A stretch of 64,000 bases of DNA from Siphonodentalium dalli (Eukaryota > Mollusca > Scaphopoda > Gadilida > Siphonodentaliidae), in NCBI GenBank assembly GCA_032622095.1, contig CP136067.1, positions 137,147,990 to 137,211,989 of the forward strand, read 5' to 3'. Of the stretch, positions 1-12,772 are shown piece by piece; position 1 is the stretch's first letter, and the number at the start of each line of letters is the position of its first letter. The translations under genes and the position numbers were made by a program. Below the pieces are notes generated by a model that had not been told where the DNA came from, searched no databases, and saw only the letters and a program-made list of their open reading frames with translations.

Positions 1-1899
1 ACCCCCATGCATATATATGTGCAGGAGATACTCGAGCTAGGATTCGTCTTAATATACCTGAGTTGAGGAATATTCACCCAAATCCAAGATGGCGGCCAAA
101 ATGGCCACCAGAAATAGAAAAATCGCCGAAAATCGCTGATTTTAACATCAGTGAACATTATTGTCATGACAACTCCACACCTGCTTACTATTGGCGACCG
201 AAATTTGAAAACAAGCGTAAATTCCTTTAATTTCTTACGATGGGCGTTATTGTTTCGCGATGTCTACCCACCATTACATGTTGATATGGAATAGTGATAT
301 GAAGTATTCATTAGGGTTTGGAAATTGATACTCACAGTCAAGATCGCGGCTAAATTGGCGGCCAGAAATTGAAAATAAATAGATATTTTCACATAATAAT
401 TTCAACTTTTTGTCATGATATCGGTATGTATGGACGAAACTGTACATAAACCATCTATTAGTGTTCAACTTAATCGCATCAAAATGCATAACATAGCTCG
501 TATCCTTCTGGAAAGACGAAAACCCACAATTAATATCGCGATGTGCGGCATTTCGAAATCCATTCTCCACTTAGCGCCGATAATGGTCCGTAACCGTAGG
601 TGCGCCGAATAGTCATATGACTCATATCAGTACAATTACCTGATAACAGATTCTGATTTGCCACGTCATATCCATAATTATCTGGACCAGCTTCAATTTC
701 TTTGTCTGATAAATATAGGTCGATCACATCGACAAAGTATTCACCACTTCCTGGGAGAAGGTCCCTCTAATCATAACTTTTCAAACAATTCACTTTCCGG
801 TGTCTAGCTTACGATTTTAAATATTTGCTAAATATGGGATTTGTGCGTCATCTTGAACTAGGAAGGCATATGGTCGATGAGTATAAAGCTTACAGACTGT
901 TATCTATATGTATGTGTCTCATACCCCCATGGGGATAAAGACATGTACACCTGGCGAACCAGTTAGCTAGTCACGTCTCAATAGATGGTTCGTCAACAGT
1001 TACTCACAAACGCAGCGAACGCATTGGCATACGTGGACAACTTCGACAGTGTTTCGAAAGTTGCTAGCTGTCTCATTCCCTTGGACAAAATGTCTATCTG
1101 CTAAGGAGAAGACCATAATGTACCGACTACCCACACTTTTTGACCATGATCCGAAGCAAACTGTGTGACGTCCTGTAGTTGTCTCGTCGAATATCTCACA
1201 GCAGAGAAGAACAATACTCGCGGTGCTTATTTGTGGACTTGCGCCATGATAGTGGGAATGAAATGGGCCACGGTATACACCACCCCTACACCTGGTGCAT
1301 ATTTAAGATATAGAATGTCATGCGTGTCGGTTTTTTTTTGGTGTGGTAAGATTGTATTTCCACATCCGTTTCGAATCCGTTTTCATTCAACTTGACCAGA
1401 TGTACACTTTTGTCTGGATAATACTATTCTAGCCTCCCTCAAAACAGTCTGATGGACTAAAGGATAATGTCTTTATAGCATGAAGGTATGCGTTTTTGTT
1501 ATCCTCTCTCATGGTTAGTGTCAGTATGTGGGCGGTATTATTCAAGAAAATGTCAGGAACTCTGGTGCATTTATTTCACTATAGTCTCGATGGCAATGGC
1601 TTTGGAAGTTGGGAAAGCGACCTTTATGATCATATAGCTTTATATATATATATATATATAACTTTAGAATATAGTAGTTAATGTCTCATGCAGGAAAATG
1701 GTCGCAATGGTGATGTTACCAAGAAATCACTTGGTGTACCCAAAGTATGTTGAACTGAATGCAAGATCTCATCAACGTAACATTCCTCTGGATGTTCTTC
1801 GCGTTGAACATTTCACCATTGTGTTGATGGCATTTGTACTTTCTTGAACCATACCGACCACCACCCAGCGTGAGTATGACATATCAACCAACAATCAAA

Positions 1900-4497
1900 T
1901 TGTTGTTGAGTTGTTTCCGGCCGAAGGCCGGGTAGGATGTTCGGACTGCAGTTTGCACGTCCCTTCACCCTTTCTTGGCTTTTCGATGGAAATCGATCTT
2001 GTGGCTATCGTAGTTACTGTGGTTGGAGGCAAGGCGGCGGAAGCGTGGTGGATGAGTCTGGTGCTGTCGAGGTTATGTTGGTCTGTCTGTTTCGTCTAGT
2101 TGGAGGATGGACTTCGTCTTTTTCGTGGTGAGTAGGTGGTTTCTAACTTGGAGTTCCAAGAGGAGTGGGCTGTTGTCTAGTCGGGCTAATGTCATGTTTC
2201 TGAGTTCCATCAGTCTTTGCTTGATTGTAGGTATATTCGCTGCGTCGTGGAGGCCGTTGATCGGTGTCCATGGTGGTTGACGGAGTGCGATGCGGAGAGC
2301 TTTATTCTGGACTTTCTGTAGTTTTTCGATGTAGGTCTTTGGAGCTGCTATGAGGATGGCGGCACCATACTACATGACTGGTCGGACGAAGATTTGGTAG
2401 AGGTCGATGAGTGTTTGGCTGTCGGTTCCCCAGTCTGTACCCAGGAGGCATCTTAGTAGGTTGGTTCTTTTTCGGGCTTTGTCGGCTATCTTATTGATGT
2501 GTGAGTTGAAGGTCATCTTTTGGTCTAAGGTTATTCCTAGTAGGATTGCTTGGTCGGATGGTTTGATTGTCTCGTTGTCGATCTTGATGTTGATGGACTG
2601 TGTTTTCCTTCGTCTGTGGAATAGGATGAGTTGGGTCTTCTTCGCGTTGAGTTTAATTCTCCATTTTGAGCACCATGTTGATAGGTCGTTGAGTGTCTTT
2701 TGCAGTCGTTTCTGTATGATTTGGGGGTTTGTGTGTGAAGTCCAGAGTCCTAGGTCGTCGGCAAACTGTGATATTTCAACGTTGTTGTGTCTGTCTATAG
2801 GTATGTCGTTGGCGTAGATTAGAAAGAGGAGCGGGCTTAGTACTGATCCTTGGGGTGTTCCGGCGCGTAGGTAGACTGGGTTTGATGTTTCGTTGTTAAT
2901 GCGGACGCTGAGTTGACGGTCTTGTAGAAATGAGGAGACAAGGCGTGTGTATTTTCTTGCGATGTTGAGATGGCTGATTTTGTATCGGAGGCCGTCGTGC
3001 CATACGGAGTCGAAGGCTTTTCTACGTCTAGGAATACTGCGGCTGTTGTCTAATTCTTGCCTAGGGATAGTCGTGCGTCTTCTGCTAGTCGGGTGATGTG
3101 TTCCATGCCTTCTTTCCCTTGTCGGTAACCGCGCTGCCATGGGTTGAAGAAGTTGGATGATTCTAGATGTTCACGTAGTCTGTTGCTGATGATTCTCTCG
3201 AAGAGTTTTCCGGTACACTGCAGGAGGCTGATGGGTCGGTAGTTGTTGGGGATCGAGCGGTCTTTGTCTGGCTTGGGTATCATTACTCCGACGGCCGTTT
3301 TCCATGCTGTTGGGAAGTAACCAATAGTTAGGCACGCGTTGAATAGGATGACCAGTCTAGCGAAGAGGGCGGGTGGTGCTTGTCGTAGGATCGAGTAGGT
3401 GATGTTGTCGTTGCCTGGTGCTGAGTTGTTTTTTCCTTTCTTTAGGTTTGATGCGATCTCGTCTTGTGTGATGGGCGCTGCTATGGGAAAGACTTCGTCT
3501 TCGTTGTTGATGTTGTCTAGTGGTTTGAAGAGGTCTGGGTTGTCTTTGATGTGGTTCTCAACGGTTATTTTGAAGTTGTCGTCGTATGATGGGCCTTGGT
3601 GGGTGTTGTGAATATTTTGTAGATTGTCTGCGAACGTTTCAGCTTTTTCGCGGTCTCCTGAAGTCATGATTCCGTCCGTATTATTGTTGGTTGTTCCGGT
3701 GCCTGTGAGAGTTTTGAAGGTCTTCCAGAAGTGTTTGGTCATTTTCTTGTCGCCGAGTTCTGTCGTTGCTCGCTGCCAGGATTCTTGCTTTTCTTTTTTC
3801 ACTGCTGCTTTTACCTGCTTGTTCATGTTGTTATATAGTTGTCTGTAGTGGGCGTCATTTGGGTTCTTCTGTTGTAGTCTTCGGAGCTTGCGTTTTAGAC
3901 GGATCATGTTGAGAGTTTCAGGAGAGACACGCCATGCTGTGATGTTGACTGGCTGTTTTGGGCATGCTATGTCTAGGGCTGGTCTGGTCTGCGAGAGATG
4001 CTGGCATGTAGTGTTGATGTCGGTTGTTGATGTGATGGATGTTTTGTCGATGTTGTCTGTGATGTGTTGACGAAATATATCTCAGTTGGCTTTGTTGAAG
4101 TTGCGTCGAAGGGTTTTCTGGTGGCGATCAGCAGTGGCGTTGCTGATCTTGATGTGGACGGGTAGATGGTCGCTGGAGATGTCGTCACCTACCTGGCACA
4201 GGAATCCTTTCGTTGTGATGGATGGGGTGGCGATGGCTAAGTCGAGGATGTCCCATTCGTTGGTTGCAGCATGGTAGTGTGTAGGTTCGTCTTTGTTGTT
4301 GAGTATGAGTAGATCTTGGTCTTCGATGATGTCGAACATTCGGTCGCCGTTGCTGTTGGTCCGTTTGCATCCGTAGAAGGTGTGTTTCGCGTTGTAGTCT
4401 CCGATGAGTATGCATTGTCGATGTGTAGATGTGAAGTGGTGGAAGGAGGCGTTGCTGAGTTCTGTGAGTGGTGGGTTGTAGGTAGCGACAATGGCAG
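1900..4497 (-). mobile_element. 5'-truncated Jockey-like LINE inserted in element A1
   Basis: Comparing A1 with A2 (9361-9385) shows 2.6 kb of extra DNA after ..CAATCAAA at 1899 and before TCGCCTTTAAG at 4498. Four bases (GGTA) present in A2 are missing, and I see no target duplication. On the minus strand the insert encodes the distal endonuclease and a full reverse transcriptase, then a TAA at 2073-2075 and ~175 bp of 3' sequence ending in a CAA-rich tail. The 5' end is lost inside the endonuclease domain, the usual 5' truncation of a LINE. Jockey/CR1-group affinity is inferred from motif style; the clade is not certain. Confidence 0.88.
2073..4497 (-). pseudogene. LINE ORF2 relic: endonuclease plus reverse transcriptase, broken
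   Basis: An apurinic-type endonuclease remnant at 4082-4497 retains GDYNAKH, a WDILDLA stretch and the terminal SDHLPVHI motif. The reverse transcriptase follows: YRPISLL and the fingers region (3150-3300), AFDSVW (motif A, near 3010), TPQGSVLSPLLF (motif B), QFADD (the catalytic motif C, near 2770), LNAKKTQLILF and LLGITLDQKM. At least four lesions are visible: TGA at 4082 in place of a probable Trp, TAG near 3048, a one-base deletion near 3020 just before AFDSVW, and TAG at 2370-2372. Beyond the last stop the frame continues to a natural TAA at 2073. The first residues upstream of 4497 in the open frame come from element A1, not the LINE. It cannot be active. Confidence 0.9.
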
Positions 4498-5373
4498 TCG
4501 CCTTTAAGACTACACCCCAGTATGGGTGGGTCTTATATAGTAGTAGCCAATGATACACACATTAACCAGTTGATTAAGAACGGCTTCCAAACGGATGGGA
4601 ACATACAATCTTAGTATACAAGGAAAGCAAAGCCACGCATGAGATCCTGTCTGAATCTAAAACATACCAAAAGAAGGGGATGTGCAGTCATGGTCCAATT
4701 TCATTTCCACTATCATGACACATTCCCACAAACTAACACCGTGTGTATTGTTATCATTTTATCGTGTATTGTTGGATCTTTTCGGTGAGATGATTGCTGG
4801 ACGCCAACAAGATTGTTCTTAGGATCATGTTCAAGAAGTGTGGGTATATTATGCATTATGGTCTTCTACGCCTTAACAGAGAGGCATCCGTCAAATGTCA
4901 GGCTTTCAACATTCGAAGCCATACAGAAGTTGTCCGGGTACGTCGACATCAGTGCATTAGATGAGTATGTGAATTGATGAACCATATATTGAGAAGTGGC
5001 TGTTTGGGAAGATCACCAGGTGTACATGTTGTTATCCCAATTAGGTCACCAAAGCTGAAAATACGCAGATAGATAGGTCCCTCTGAAAGCTAGTATACGC
5101 ATCGACCGAATACCTTTCTATTTTATCGCACAAGATGACGCCCATACCCCATATGTAGCATCTGAATTATACCATAAGCTATACCACGATGAAGCTCGCC
5201 AAGAATAAGGATAAGAATTCCATGCTTTCGAAACAATCACGTGAGCTGGACACCGGCATATGTATTGTTTGAAACATTCCAATTAGTGGGACCCTTCTAC
5301 AAAGAAGTGTAAAAAACTGTTTTTGTGAGCGAGATAGATTAATCTAACGAAGAGACGGAAACTGGTCCAGATA
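4498..5373. repeat. Internal part of element A1 right of the LINE
   Basis: This resumes the element A sequence, matching 9376-10220 of A2. It is also a diverged inverted copy of about 8500-8910, so the interior of the element is itself palindromic. No gene is recognisable. Confidence 0.75.
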
Positions 5374-6568
5374 ATGCTGAATGTGGCAAATCAGAATAAG
5401 CTCAGGTATACTGTTGTTTTGATTCTTGGAAGTCATAATATGACTATTCGGCGCACGGTTACGGCCAGTATGGCCCTTAGTGGAGAATGGATTTTTAAAT
5501 GTCACATCTACAACTTATGTTGGAACTATTATATGGCTTATATTATGTACCGTTTCGTCCATACATATCGATATTATGACAAAAAGTTGAAATTAGTATG
5601 TGATACTATAGACATCTTTTCAATTTCTGGCCGCCAGTTTGGCCGCCATCTTGACTGTGAGAGTTTGCCAAACTCAAATGAATACTTCATATCAATGTTT
5701 CATATGAACATGTAATTGTGGGCAACTCAACTGTCAGCATTTGTGCAGTTGTCTCGAAAATAATGCCCAATGATGTGAAAATGAGGGAATTTCAGTGATT
5801 TTTCAAAATCTGTCCGCCATTGTGGGCGCCATTTTAGATTTGGGGGACTTTTATTTGGATTTGGTACAAGGAAATTTCTTCGCCTAAGTGTTCCCAACTC
5901 ACAATAGTAAGCAGGTGTGGAGTTACCGTGACAATAACGCTCATTGATGTTAAAATCAGCGATTTTCGGAAATTTTTCTATTTCTGGTGGCCATTTTGGC
6001 CGCCATCTTGGATTTTGGTGAATATTCCTCAACTCAGGTATAAGAGGAATCCTAGCTCGAGTATCTCCTGCACATATGTATGCATGGGTGTTGTTATGAT
6101 ATGAATGTATATTATGGTTCCCATGTGTTAACCAATGACTCTTCTATACGATAGATGTATAACATCACGCCAAGAAGCCCAAGATGCCAATATTTTTCCA
6201 ACAGAGACAAACGAAAGGTGGTGAAATGTCAGGAAAATAGCATATTTTCACATTTCGGCGGCCATCCGACATATTGGATTATTATTTTTTGCTAATTTGT
6301 AAGGGTTGTATATTAGCATAACGAATCGAGCGGAAAAAAAGACCGCGTGTGATATCATCTTTACTATAACGGCGATCGAAGAGACCTGGTGCATATATAA
6401 AAAATGGCCGCCACGATGACGCCATCTTGTCTGGAGTCTCTGCGGCCACTTTTTTTTCTTGTTAACAACTGAAAAATATTAGAGGAGACATTAAGAAAGA
6501 AAATTAGTGGGGTGAAGTTGAGTCCTGGGGGGTGGGGGTGCAGAAGTCGACTAATATCTCCTGGACTA

Positions 6569-6670
6569 GTTGGTGAATGATGAATCTGGTTGAAGAGAGA
6601 TAATCCAATCCAACAAACAACCATTCAAATATTCAAGAACTTGATTTGAATATACTCTTAGTAAATAATG
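6569..6670. other. Spacer between A1 and the H MITE
   Basis: About 100 bp separate the end of A1 from the H terminus TGACCCGCC at 6671. The segment 6642-6667 recurs in the same orientation with one mismatch at 22705-22730, at the far edge of the nested insertion. Confidence 0.6.
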
Positions 6671-6758
6671 TGACCCGCCATATCAAATCCAGTCGCAAGT
6701 CGGGATTTTTTTTACCCTGTGCCAATGCTTTCTCTTATATAATGCGAGTCGACCGTAG
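6671..6758 (+). mobile_element. Left half of a family-H palindromic MITE, split by element A2
   Basis: It starts TGACCCGCCATATC and runs through the shared hairpin module to GCGAGTCGACCG-TAG. The intact copy at 27467-27920 continues GACCATAGGTCGCC at this point. Here the second half resumes only at 21075 (TAG-GTCGCCTCGC). The gap is the whole of element A2. Confidence 0.85.
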
Positions 6759-8290
6759 TAGTCCAGGAGATATTGGTCGACCTCTGCACCCCCCCCCCCC
6801 AGGACTTAACTTCACCCCACTAATTTTCTTCCTTAAGGTCTCTTCTAATTTTTTTCACTTGTTAACAAGAAAAAAAAGTGGCCGCAAAGACTCCAGACAA
6901 GATGGCGTCCATCATGGCGGCCATTTTTTTAAAATGCACCAGGTCTCTTTAATCGCCATTATAGTAAAGGTGATAGCACATGAGGTCTTGTTTTCCGCTC
7001 GATTCGTTATGCTAATATACAACCCTTACAAATTAGCCAAAAATCCGACACCAGAATCCAATATGGCGGCCAAGATGGCCGCCGAAATGTGAAAATATGC
7101 TATTTTTCTGACATGTTACCACCTTTCGGTTGTCTCTGTGTGAAAATGTTAGAATTTTTGCGTCATGTTATGCATTTATCATATAGAGGAGTCATTGGCG
7201 AACACATGGGGACCATAACATGCATTCACTGCGGAATATTTTTGTCCGATATCACGTTTTCCCAAATGCCGGTATCATAGGTCAAAGCTTAAACTCCGTT
7301 AATAACGCGATGTTATGTTTCGAATCAATGCATGTTATGGCTATTATAACAACACCCATGCATATATATTTGCAGGAGATACTCGAGCTAGGATTCCTCT
7401 TATACCCGAGTTGAGGAATATTTACCCAAATCCAAGATGGCGGCCACGGCCAAAATGGCCACCAGAAATAAAAAATCGCCGAAAATCGCTGATTTTAACA
7501 TCAGTGAGCATTATCGTCATGACAACTCCACACTTGCTTACTATTGTAAATTGGGAACACTTAGGCGAAGAACTTTCCTTGTACCATATCCAAATAAAAG
7601 TCCCCCAAATCCAAAATGGCGCCCACAATGGCGGACAGATTTTGAATAATCACCGAAATTCCCTCATATTCACATCATTGGGCATTATTGTCGAGACAAC
7701 TCCACCCATGCTTACAATTGAGTTGGAAATACTGAGGTGAAGTAATTACATTGCATCTCATGCAAGAAATTGTTTTCCAAATCGAAGATGGCGGCCAAAA
7801 TGGCGACCGAAATTTGAAAACAAGTCTACATTCCTTTGCTTTCTTACGATGGGCGTTATTGATTCGCGATTTCTATCCACCATTACATGTTGATATGGAA
7901 TAGTGACATGAAGTATTCATTGGGGTTTGGCAATTGATACTCACAGCCAAGATCGCTGCTAAATTGGCGGCTAGAAATTGAAAAGAAATCGATATTTTCA
8001 CATATTAATTTCAACTTTTTGTCATAATATCGGTATGTATGGATGAAACTGTACATAACCCATCTACTAGTTCAACATAAAGGTATCAAAACGCATAACA
8101 TAGCTCGTATCCTTCTGGAAAGATGAAACACCACAATTAATATCGCGATGTGGTATTTCGAAATCCAGTCTCCACTTAGCGCCGATAATGGCCGTAAGCG
8201 TAGGTGCGCCGAATAGTTATATCAGAACAATTACCTGATAACAGATTCTGATTTGCCACGTCACGTCCATAATTATCTGGACCAGCTTCC
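6759..8290 (+). repeat. Left arm of A2, built of degenerate repeats with AAGATGGCGGCC boxes
   Basis: The arm holds successive ~130-190 bp units, each opening with a paired box of the type AAGATGGCGGCCAAAATGGC: near 6900, 7060, 7433, 7613, 7787 and 7950. AAGATGGCGGC resembles the binding site of the zinc-finger factor YY1; the resemblance is established knowledge, its use here is inference. A C tract lies at about 6788-6801. Frames such as 6646-7092 are by-products. Confidence 0.75.
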
Positions 8291-10831
8291 ATTTCTTTGT
8301 GTGATAAATCTAGGTCGCTCACACCGAAAAAGTATTCACCACTTCCTGGGAGTAGAGTCCCTCTAATCATAACGTTTCAAACAATTCATTTTCCGGTGTC
8401 TAGCTTACAGAAGGTCATCTCTATGTATGTGTCTCATACCCCATGGGATAACGAAATGTACACCTGGAGAACCAGTTAGCTAGTCACTTCTCAATAGATG
8501 GTTCGTCAACTCAAAAACTCAGCGAACGCATTGGCATATGTGGACAATTTCGACAGTGTTTCGAAGGTTGCTAGCTGTCTCATTCCCTTGGACAGATGTC
8601 TATCTGCTAAGGAGAAGACCCTAGTGTACAGACTACCCACACTTCTTGACCATTATCCGAAGCAAACTGTGTGACGCCCCGCAGTGTCTCGTCGAATATC
8701 TCACAGCAGAGAAGAACAATGCTCGCGGTGCTAGTTTGTGGACATGTGCCATGATAGTGGGAATGAAATGGGCCACTGTATACACCACCCCTACACCTGG
8801 TGCATGTTTACGATATCGAATGTCATGCGTGTCGGTTTTATTTGGTGTGGTAAGATTGTATTTCCACATCCGTTTCGAAGCCTTTCTGACTCAACTACGT
8901 ACACTTTTGTCTGGATAATAATATGCTAACCTCCCTCAAAACAGTCGGATGGACTAAAGGATAATGTATGTATAGCATGAATGTATGCGTGTTTTGTTAT
9001 CCTCTCTCGGGGTTAGTGTCAGTATGTGGGCGGTATTATTCAAGAAAATGTCAGGAACTGTGGTGCATTTATTTCACTATGTCTTTAAAGAACAATTTAC
9101 AGTCTCGATGGCATATGATCATATAGCTTTATATATATAACTTTAGAATATAGTAGTTAATGTCTCATGCAGGAAAATGGTCGCATTGGTGATGTTACCA
9201 ATAAATCACTTGGTGTACCAACGTTTGTTGAACTGAATGCAAGAGCTCATCAACGTAACATTCCTCTGGATGTTCTTCGCGTTGAACATTTCACCCTTTT
9301 GTTGATGGCATTTGTACTTTCTTGAACCATACCACCCAGCGTGAGTATGACATATCAACCAATTATCAAAGGTATCGCCTTTAAGACTACACCCCAATCT
9401 TGGTGGGGCTTATACAGCAGTAGCCAATGGCATACTCCTGGTCCAGTTGTTTAAGAAGGGCTTCCAAACGGATGGGAACATACAATCTTAGCATACAAGG
9501 AAAGCAAAGCCACACATGAGATCCTGTCTGAATCTAAAACATAACAAAATAAGGGGCGGTGCAGTCATGGTCCAATTTCATTTCCACTATCATGACACAT
9601 ACCCACAAACTAGCACCGTGTGTATTGTTATAATCTGCTTGGATCTGTTCGGTGAAACGATTGCTGGACGCCAACAAGCTTGTTCTTATGATCATGTTCA
9701 AGGAGTTTGGGTATATTATGCATTATGGTCTTCTACGCCTTGGCATAAATGCACCCGTCAAATGTCGGGCTTTCAACATTCGAAGCCAAATACAGAAGTT
9801 GTCCGGGTACACCCCGCAATAGATGAGTATGTGAATTGATGAACCATATATTGCGAAGTGGCTGTTTGGGAAGATCACCAGGTGTACACGTTGTTATCCC
9901 CATTAGGTCACCAAAGCTGACAATACGCAGATAGATAGGTCCCTCTGAAAGCTAGCATATGCATCGACCGAATACCTTTGTAGTGTATCGCACAAGATGA
10001 GGCATATACCCCATATGTAGCATCTGAATTATACCATAAGCTATACCACGAATGAAGCTCGTTAAGAATTCCAAGCTTTCGAAACCAACACGCGAGCTGA
10101 ACACCGGCATATGTATTGTTTGAAATATTCCGATTAGTGGCACACTCCTACAAAGAAGAGTACTGAACTGTTGTTGTGAGTGAGATAGATTAATCTGACG
10201 AAGAGACGGAAACGAGTCTAGATAATGCTGAATGTGGCAATTCAGAATAAGCTCAGGTACTGTTGTTTTGATTCTTGGAAGTCATAATATGACTATTCGG
10301 AGCACCTATATATGGTTACGGCCTGTATGAGCCCTTAGTGGAGAATGGATTTTGAAATACCACATTGCGATTGTGGGTTTTCATCCTTCCAAAAGGCTAC
10401 GACTTACATTCACTGGGGGTAAGCTGCTCCGTGGGAAGTGGTTCGCTTGTGATAAAAGCTCCAGTGCGCATACGAGAAGCTCCAGTGCACATCCGGTCAG
10501 AAGAAGTTATTTTATTTACAACATTCAAAGAACACAGATTGAAGGTAAGGAATAGAAAAGAATTTCCACTGCTGCTCCCTTCTGCGATAACATCTATAAC
10601 AAAACCAGGTACGTTTTGTCACATATTTTCTCACAATACCCGTTTAACATTGCTGAAAAAACATTCCCTATGCATTTACTATGGGAAAATAGCGAAAGTA
10701 ACCGGGTGAATAGAGCGTATTTAAAAGCTTATTTGAGCGTGAACAATATTTAACAATAAAGCTAATACGTCATCTAGTAATCCCCAATCAGTGTCGATGT
10801 ATTCTGGGGACATGACAATCTGCGGAATGGG

Positions 10832-11233
10832 ATGGAATATGGAATAGAACGACAATCTGCGGAACAGAATTTCAAATTGCGTGGAACGGCCGATATCTCG
10901 AGGAATACAGGGCGTAGGGCGCTCATGTTGGTGTCTAACGAAAGGCCCACATTCGCCCTATCCACACATATTAACCCCGCCACTGACCGGACACCAGACG
11001 TTGCATTATTTGATCGAAAACTGACCTAACATGGGGTGAAATTTGGGATAGCATGGCAATCTGCGGAACAGAATTTCAAATTGCGTGGAACGGCCGATAT
11101 CTCGAGGAATACAGGGCGTAGGGCGCTCATTTTTGTGTCTAACGAAAGGCCGATATTCGCCCTATCCACACATATTAACCCCGCCACTGAACGGACACCG
11201 GAAGTTGCATTATTCGGTCGAAAACTGACCTAA
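10832..11233 (+). repeat. Tandem 205-bp duplication in the P arm, each unit with a 65-codon frame
   Basis: Two adjacent units share most of their sequence and each has an ATG frame of 65 codons (10832-11029, 11036-11233) containing RRAL and NERP. The same pair occurs inverted at 17060-17461. The frames have no recognised domain. Because the units are recent duplicates, equal length alone does not show coding. Confidence 0.7.
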
Positions 11234-12217
11234 CATAAAATGCCACAAACACGAAAAACTGCGTTCGACATTAATGTTTAGAATTTAGATTTCTCGACGA
11301 ATACGCTAGCAAACACCAAGTTTTAGGTATCAAATAACGCAGTGGAATACTGTGCACTCGTTTTTATCTACAATATGGCTGTTTTAGTGCGAAAACTGTA
11401 ATAGCGAAACGCAAACAAGCGCCGATAAAACAGCTAAAAATAGACTCGATATTTACATTTACACGATCGATTTCAGCTGGTATATTCAATATAATGGGGC
11501 GTATAGTATATCAAAATGTAGGATTAGACACAGGGAATGTATTTTTTTCCAAATGGGTCCACCACGCGGTGAAATTGTTGCAGAAATTCGCTCCAAAATA
11601 TTCGCTGTTGTGACTAAAAGCCCAGATGCCGGAGCCCGGCGACTAAAAGCCAAGTTACAAAATAGATTAACTGGTTTGAACGCATGAATATGTCAATGGT
11701 CAGACTGTTGGAAATAATACCCAATTTTTTTTATAGACTTATATAAACACTTACGTGTGAAACTCGAATTTTAATTAAATCCATGATTGTGTAGTCTCTC
11801 GTATATCACGAACACTGCGCGCACACATTTTATTGGAATACATGCCATCTTTGCCTTGTGTTTTGTTTAGTTTAGTTTTTTTGGCGACCAAAGATGAGAT
11901 GTGTTCGCACCACACTGTGCTAAGGCCAATGAAATCACTGAATTTCAGATTATCAGCTTAACCGCATTATTTCATTAGTATCTGAAGCAAATTAATGAAC
12001 ACCATAAACAATAGAAAATTAACACAGCTCTTCGTGCGGGATAATCTTTAAAGCCAGTGACACCTCAGTCATCCTGACAGACTGTACAAACATAATGATA
12101 ATGGGGCATTATGCATCATGAATATTTTTGTTAATTGGAATTGTCAAATCTAACATGCATGTTGTGGCTTCTAAGTAAACAAATTACCAGTTTTTTTAAA
12201 TGGAGGCATGATGTTAA

Positions 12218-12697
12218 AGGTACTCAACCCGTAAAGAGGGTCCCCATCTCAACAGATTCCAACAACAACAATCCGATCAGAGGGTCCTATATTACTATTT
12301 CTTTGGCTTTGGGGGTAAAAAATATTTGATTCGAGTCGAGGAACCCATCAAACAAAGCTCAGAGTTATTAGATATTGATTTTTGAAAATTCTTATGTTCT
12401 CGAGATGAGTACCAATAACTGCCGTCAATTTGGTAACATGCTCGAGATTTTACGCCAAAATTATATTCAAACAGACAAGGATGGATAACTCTATGATCAA
12501 GTGGGTAATAACAACGAATTTTTTACTGTCTTCTGGGCCAGAAACAATTCCCGATAATGAAAAATAATAGATTTCTAAAATCGATATCTAACAAATCTGA
12601 GCTTTGATGGGTGACTTCGTCGACTCGAATCAAATATTTTTGACCCCCGAAGCCATTGAAATAGTAATTGAGAGGAGTTTTATCGGGTTGAGTACCT
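12218..12697 (+). mobile_element. TTAA-flanked MITE (family N) inside the left P arm
   Basis: The ends AGGTACTCAACCCG and CGGGTTGAGTACCT are perfect inverses, flanked by TTAA (12214-12217, 12698-12701). The right P arm has a single TTAA there. The interior is a diverged palindrome containing TTTGGCTTTGGGGGTAAAAA. A second copy lies at 26633-27025 and an end fragment near 42871. TTAA duplication is typical of piggyBac-group elements, although the AGGTAC end is not the canonical CCC start. Confidence 0.92.
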
Positions 12698-12772
12698 TTA
12701 AAGGACTCTTAGTTGCAATTAAGACCCTCGCAATAAATGCTTCAAAAAACGCTCTTTATTGACTACCCTATA

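Larger units (their letters stand above)
1..6568 (+). mobile_element. Fold-back element A, copy 1 (left end outside window)
   Basis: Position 1 corresponds to about 7352 of copy A2, and the two copies stay collinear through about 1899 and again from 4498 to about 5500. From about 5374 to 6568 the sequence is the reverse complement of the left arm (6759-8290), so the copy closes with a ~1.2-1.5 kb inverted arm ending ...GGACTA at 6568. It is split by the LINE at 1900-4497. Reading frames inside (for example 1165-1395) are not conserved with A2 and I do not regard them as genes. The superfamily is unknown. Confidence 0.8.
10807..12772 (+). repeat. Left inverted repeat of element P (with MITE insertion)
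   Basis: Near-identical inverse of 15996-17486, interrupted only by the 480-bp MITE at 12218-12697. The similarity stops at GACTACCCTATA (12772). It contains a ~205-bp tandem duplication near its outer end. Confidence 0.92.

Noticed and set aside
2407..2817. 136-codon plus-strand frame opposite the LINE.
   Set aside because: Shadow of the reverse transcriptase frame on the minus strand.
6646..7092. 148-codon plus-strand frame in element A.
   Set aside because: It starts in the H MITE and runs across the arm of A, with a C-tract-encoded proline run. The related frame in A1 is on the opposite strand because of the palindrome.
9516..9839. 107-codon frame in A2.
   Set aside because: The matching region of A1 (about 4650-4980) is frameshifted and stopped, and the sequence is part of the internal palindrome.
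10832..11233. Two 65-codon frames repeated four times in element P could be a small gene family.
   Set aside because: They sit in a tandem duplication inside near-identical inverted repeats, so equal length follows from recent copying. No domain or codon evidence supports coding.
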